Positions 42,414 through 45,605 of a DNA stretch of 45,605 bases are shown one piece after another (within the stretch, counting starts at the first letter, position 1; each line of letters opens with the position of its first letter). Source of the stretch: an uncultured Clostridia bacterium (GTDB lineage Bacteria; Bacillota; Clostridia; Christensenellales; CAG-917). The translations under genes were made by a program, and so were the position numbers. Location: positions 1 through 45,605 of the forward strand of contig CANQBO010000017.1 in assembly GCA_947589475.1 (NCBI GenBank). The letters are read 5' to 3'. The notes under the pieces are model-generated. The model searched no databases and was not told the DNA's origin. It was given only the letters and a program-made list of their open reading frames with translations.

Positions 42414-44201
42414 CTATTTCATCAAGCCGCCGCGCGGCGGGATATAACCCGATCTATTTTTGGCAAACAATCTCTTGCGCACGGTATATTTGCGCTCGCC
42501 GAAGTTTTCAAGGTGCTCTGCGGCGCGGTCGAGCACGAGGTGCAAGCCTATGCCCATAAACACGGCGGAGGGCACGGTGCACACTGTCCAAAATATAACG
42601 TAGGTGAGAGTGGCGCTCAACCCTGCCCCGTATCCCATGCCGCCGAGCACGATCCCGACGATCATTCCTATTATAGGCACGATCATGCAAGCCAACGCAA
42701 TGAAAAAGCGATCAAGTCCGCCCGAGGTCTGTTGAAGTTCCTGCCTCGTCGTCCAATTCGCGTTGCCGAAGCGGGCGTCCGCATAGATGTTTAAGCCTAT
42801 GCCGCCCACGACGCACATCTCGCTGCATATCAAAAACATCAAAGCGTTGACAAAATGCGTCCCGTACAGCGCAAGCACCACAATAAAATCTACAACGTTG
42901 ACGAGCGTGCTTGCGATGAGGGCAAATATCAGCTTCGCGCGCACGGCGAGCGTCGCGGGTATGGGCAACGATCTGTTGAGATAAAACGCCTTGCCCTCGC
43001 GCGAAAAAGCCTGTATTGACAGCATATTCGCGCCGCCGAGATATATCGACGAAAACATGAATGCGAGCGACATCCCAATCATTTGTGAAAGTACCGCCAT
43101 ATCCATATCGCCCGAGGAAGGCTCGCCCGCTATGCTCTTCACCGCCGAGAAGTACATTATCACAATGAACAAAGGCGCGATGAGCAGATTTGAAAAGCAG
43201 GACATCGCCATCTGCGGATTGCGAATTATGCTCATAAAATCGCGCTTGATGAGCGCATGTATAAGTCCGTTCTGTTTGTATGAGATTTCCCCGTGGCGAC
43301 TCTTGTCTCCGCCCGCTTCCAGACTGCGCTGAGCGATGCGTCTGAAAAAGAGCGCGGACAAAAGCATTGTGACAACAATAAGTCCGACCGTTATCGCCGC
43401 GGATATTCCGAAATTCACCCAGCCGTTTATGCCAAGCGCGCAATCGACCGCCACTTTTGAGGGATAGAACACCTTGCCGAACATCGCAAGCCCCTTAAAC
43501 ATGCTCACAAACGCCGCCGCTTCGTCCGCCTCTTCGCCGCTTCCCGCCTGCGCAGAACCGTTGATGACGAAAACCACAACTATATACGCGGAAAACAATG
43601 CGACATATATGAGTATGGACAATATCGATTTAAGCACTGTGTGCCCCTTAAGATAGGAGCCGATATAGCTCACGGGAAGCGAAAACAGCGTTATTATCGC
43701 AAGCGGAAGGATGGGCGCGATCAACGTGACGATGAAAACCAGCGCGAAAAACGCATAGAACATTTCCCTGCCCAATGCGGCATACGTGACCGCGGACGTG
43801 AGCGCCAGCGGCAATATTATCATGGTGGAAATTTTGAGAAGTTGGATATAGCTGAGCGTAAATTTTGCCATGAACACGGCGATGGGACTGAGCGGCAATG
43901 AGTTGAGAAGCGCCCTGTCGTCCCCGGAATACAGCGTGCTGATGACGCCGTACAACCCAAACAACAACGCGGCGATCTGCCCGATGCCTACGACCGCGGT
44001 GATGAGTAGGGACAAGTCCGATATATTTTTGACATTCGCATACACCAACATGCCGACCATTACGCAAAATATCAAGATCAGCGGAATTGACACCAAAAGC
44101 AAAACAAGTTTTTGGGACACCTTGCGCTTGCCGCTTGCGTCCACCTTGCGTACGTTGGCGTTTTTGTAAAGAATTTTAAAAACGAGAAGGAAGTCTTTCA
44201 T
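42414..44201 (-). CDS. ABC exporter permease (ABC-2-like, about a dozen membrane segments)
   Basis: 595 residues, almost wholly hydrophobic, with about twelve membrane segments in two halves (about 30-290 and 340-560) joined by a hydrophilic part with GGDKSRHGEISYKQNGL. This is the large ABC-2-type permease found with a single ATPase gene in Firmicutes. The substrate is unknown; such pairs often move peptides, lipids or drugs. Strong start: AGGAG before the ATG at 44201, only 3 bp after the ATPase stop. Confidence 0.88.
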   Translation of the reverse strand: MKDFLLVFKILYKNANVRKVDASGKRKVSQKLVLLLVSIPLILIFCVMVGMLVYANVKNISDLSLLITAVVGIGQIAALLFGLYGVISTLYSGDDRALLNSLPLSPIAVFMAKFTLSYIQLLKISTMIILPLALTSAVTYAALGREMFYAFFALVFIVTLIAPILPLAIITLFSLPVSYIGSYLKGHTVLKSILSILIYVALFSAYIVVVFVINGSAQAGSGEEADEAAAFVSMFKGLAMFGKVFYPSKVAVDCALGINGWVNFGISAAITVGLIVVTMLLSALFFRRIAQRSLEAGGDKSRHGEISYKQNGLIHALIKRDFMSIIRNPQMAMSCFSNLLIAPLFIVIMYFSAVKSIAGEPSSGDMDMAVLSQMIGMSLAFMFSSIYLGGANMLSIQAFSREGKAFYLNRSLPIPATLAVRAKLIFALIASTLVNVVDFIVVLALYGTHFVNALMFLICSEMCVVGGIGLNIYADARFGNANWTTRQELQQTSGGLDRFFIALACMIVPIIGMIVGIVLGGMGYGAGLSATLTYVIFWTVCTVPSAVFMGIGLHLVLDRAAEHLENFGERKYTVRKRLFAKNRSGYIPPRGGLMK

Positions 44202-44204
44202 AGT

Positions 44205-45134
44205 TCACTCCTCGCCGCCTTTATCGTCACTATCTTTGTCTAAGTATTCTGAATTGTTTGTGTTTTTGGAATACTTTTCTTCGTTTTTGACTTCGATTTG
44301 CGCATTTGTTTCTTCTGCACCCGAATTTTGCGCGACGCCGTAAGAGGCTTGTTCATCCCCCTCCACCGCCTCGGATACGCTCGCTTCGCCGCTGTACAGC
44401 CTGCTTGAAAACTCGTCGTCCGTAAGTTTGAGGAACAATTCCTCGAGAGACTTGTCTACGTTGCGCGCCTTGAGTTCGTCCATAGTGCACACCGTGATGA
44501 GATGTCCGTCGTCTATTATTCCTATCCTGTCGCACACCTTCTCCACCACCTCCAGCACATGCGAACTGAAAAACACGCAATTTCCCTTGTCCGCGTGCTC
44601 GCGCATGAGCTGTTTGAGATTGTATGCGGATCTCGGATCGAGACCGGTCATAGGCTCGTCCAATATCCACACCTTCGGCTCGTGAATGAGCGCTCCGATT
44701 ATGTTGAGTTTTTGCTTCATTCCGTGTGAATACGTCGATATTTGCTTGCTTATGGCGTCGGTTAGCGCAAACATTTCGCTTAGTCTCGCGAGGCGCTGTT
44801 CCCTTTCCGCGGAACTTACGCCAAACACGTCGCCGATGAAATTGATATACTCCGCGCCCGTCAAGCCCTCGTACAACGCGTGGTCGTCGCTGACATAGCC
44901 TATGTTTTTCTTCGCGCCTATGGGGTCGTGCCTTAAGCTCTTGCCCGCAATATATACGTCGCCTTCGGTCATGGAAATTATGCCCGACATGCACTTTATC
45001 GTCGTGGATTTGCCCGCGCCGTTGGGTCCTATAAAACCGAATATCTCGCCGCCGTGCACCTCAAACGATACGTTGTCAACGGACGGTTTCCCCGCCCCCG
45101 CATACACTTTTGTCAGATTTTGTATCTTCAGCAT
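44205..45134 (-). CDS. ABC exporter ATP-binding protein
   Basis: 309 residues. Seen: Walker A GPNGAGKST (36-44), Q-loop region, signature YSHGMKQKL (in place of LSGGQ), Walker B WILDEPMTGLDP and the switch His in SSHVLEVVE. After the nucleotide-binding domain (about 1-225) is an acidic, Glu/Asn-rich tail of about 60 residues (ending SDDKGGEE), longer than usual. First gene of the exporter operon; GGGAGG before the ATG. Expression may be governed by the homopolymer-bearing promoter upstream. Confidence 0.94.
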   Translation of the reverse strand: MLKIQNLTKVYAGAGKPSVDNVSFEVHGGEIFGFIGPNGAGKSTTIKCMSGIISMTEGDVYIAGKSLRHDPIGAKKNIGYVSDDHALYEGLTGAEYINFIGDVFGVSSAEREQRLARLSEMFALTDAISKQISTYSHGMKQKLNIIGALIHEPKVWILDEPMTGLDPRSAYNLKQLMREHADKGNCVFFSSHVLEVVEKVCDRIGIIDDGHLITVCTMDELKARNVDKSLEELFLKLTDDEFSSRLYSGEASVSEAVEGDEQASYGVAQNSGAEETNAQIEVKNEEKYSKNTNNSEYLDKDSDDKGGEE

Positions 45135-45184
45135 TAAAAAATTCCTCCCTTTCGGATGTCTGCATATTGTATATCATTTCAATA

Positions 45185-45211
45185 AGTCTACCCCCCCCCC
45201 GTATTTGTCAA
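45185..45211 (-). promoter_or_regulatory. Homopolymer-spaced promoter of the ABC exporter
   Basis: On the minus strand a perfect TTGACA (45206-45211) is followed by AATAC, ten G (45191-45200) and TAGACT (45185-45190), which matches the -10 at four of six positions. The spacer is 15 now and would be the optimal 17 with twelve G. A second -10-like TACAAT (45166-45171) lacks a -35 at 17 bases. Confidence 0.55.
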
Positions 45212-45259
45212 GCGATTTTAAAAAATTTCTTTCTTCATACGAGCGGAGGCGCACAAAGT

Positions 45260-45605
45260 CACTTGCGCTTGTCCTGCCTTTCCTTGATGACCTTTTCAAA
45301 GCCGTTTTCGGTTTTGAAAATGCCTGCGTCATTTATATTTAAGCGGCAACAAGCGCCCTCACTTGCGCTTGTCCTGCCTTTCCTTGATGACCTTTTCAAA
45401 GCCGTTTTCGGTTTTGAAAATGCCTGCGTCATTATATTTCAACGGCAACAAGCGCCCTCATTTGCGCTTGTCCTGCCTTTCCTTGATGACCTTTTCAAAG
45501 CCGTTTTCGGTTTTGAAAATGCCTGCGCCATTTATATTTAAGCGGCAACAAGCGCCCTCACTTGCGCTTGTCCTGCCTTTCCTTGATGACCTTTTCAAAG
45601 CCGTT
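45260..45605. repeat. Tandem array of 100-bp repeats, running past the window
   Basis: Four units start at 45260, 45360, 45459 and 45559 (periods 100, 99, 100); the last is cut by the edge. Units are nearly identical. On the minus strand each carries 24 codons in native-looking codon use ending ENGFEKVIKERQDKRK and TGA, then about 25 bases of spacer. Across the unit junction ACAAGCGC and GCGCTTGT form an 8-bp inverted repeat with the stop codon in the loop. Differences cluster in the spacer. Confidence 0.92.

Noticed and set aside
45110..45541. Plus-strand frames through the 100-bp array giving repeated LPFLDDLFKAVFGFENAC
   Set aside because: They arise from the repeats; the minus-strand reading has native codon use and a natural stop, and neither plus frame has a binding site.
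45260..45605. CRISPR array
   Set aside because: The whole 100-bp unit repeats with no unique spacers, and no cas genes are near.

Overview
The window looks like chromosomal DNA of an endospore-forming Firmicute, most likely a member of Clostridia. Evidence: a SpoVA operon reduced to spoVAC-AD-AE; a 24-codon spoVM-like gene; the Bacillus/Clostridium core gene order around rpmB, recG and priA; lepA-hemW and pcrA-ligA pairs; and purine-rich ribosome binding sites. Base composition is near 50% G+C by eye, with G/C-ending codons in most genes. Genus cannot be told from this sequence. Almost every gene is on the minus strand; the plus-strand exceptions are rpmB, a secreted protein, a DUF1508 protein, a glycerophosphodiesterase and a tRNA.

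Layout. 1-17.5 kb is the conserved housekeeping block, read leftward: yicC-gmk-rpoZ-coaBC-priA-def-fmt-rsmB-rlmN-rsgA, then rpe, spoVM, and (past rpmB, which is divergent) yloU-fakA-recG. Many junctions are 4-bp ATGA overlaps. The block is edited relative to Bacillus: prpC/prkC are missing between rlmN and rsgA, thiN and sdaAB/sdaAA are missing, and a secreted/membrane protein with a consensus promoter sits between rpmB and spoVM. 17.7-22.1 kb holds pcrA-ligA (replication and repair). 22.2-25.9 kb is accessory: a DUF1508 protein, a LURP-one-like protein, a nucleotidyltransferase and an unknown gene. 25.9-26.8 kb has no protein gene but carries a strong promoter, a structured leader, two copies of a hairpin repeat and tRNA-Ser(GGA). 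26.8-33.8 kb holds rho, prs plus a metallo-hydrolase, and lepA-hemW. 33.9-37.6 kb has a phosphodiesterase, a tiny membrane peptide and the spoVA operon (dipicolinate transport in the spore). 37.6-42.4 kb is a mix: zinc-ribbon membrane protein, esterase, unknown genes, tag, DUF1292 protein and ruvX. 42.4-45.1 kb encodes an ABC exporter. The right end is a 100-bp tandem repeat array that continues past the window.

The most unusual points are: (i) a ten-base C/G homopolymer placed between a perfect TTGACA and a -10-like hexamer upstream of the ABC exporter, the layout of a phase-variable promoter; (ii) a tandem array whose unit carries what reads as the 3' end of a gene, repeated with its stop codon; (iii) the long structured leader of tRNA-Ser, whose two hairpin repeats start with the same 11 bases as the tRNA; (iv) spoVM and a 27-codon membrane peptide, both easily missed; (v) a Cys/Asp/His-rich tail on the DUF1292 protein. 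I see no CRISPR array, transposase, prophage or obvious defence operon. All family assignments come from motifs read by eye, with no database search.
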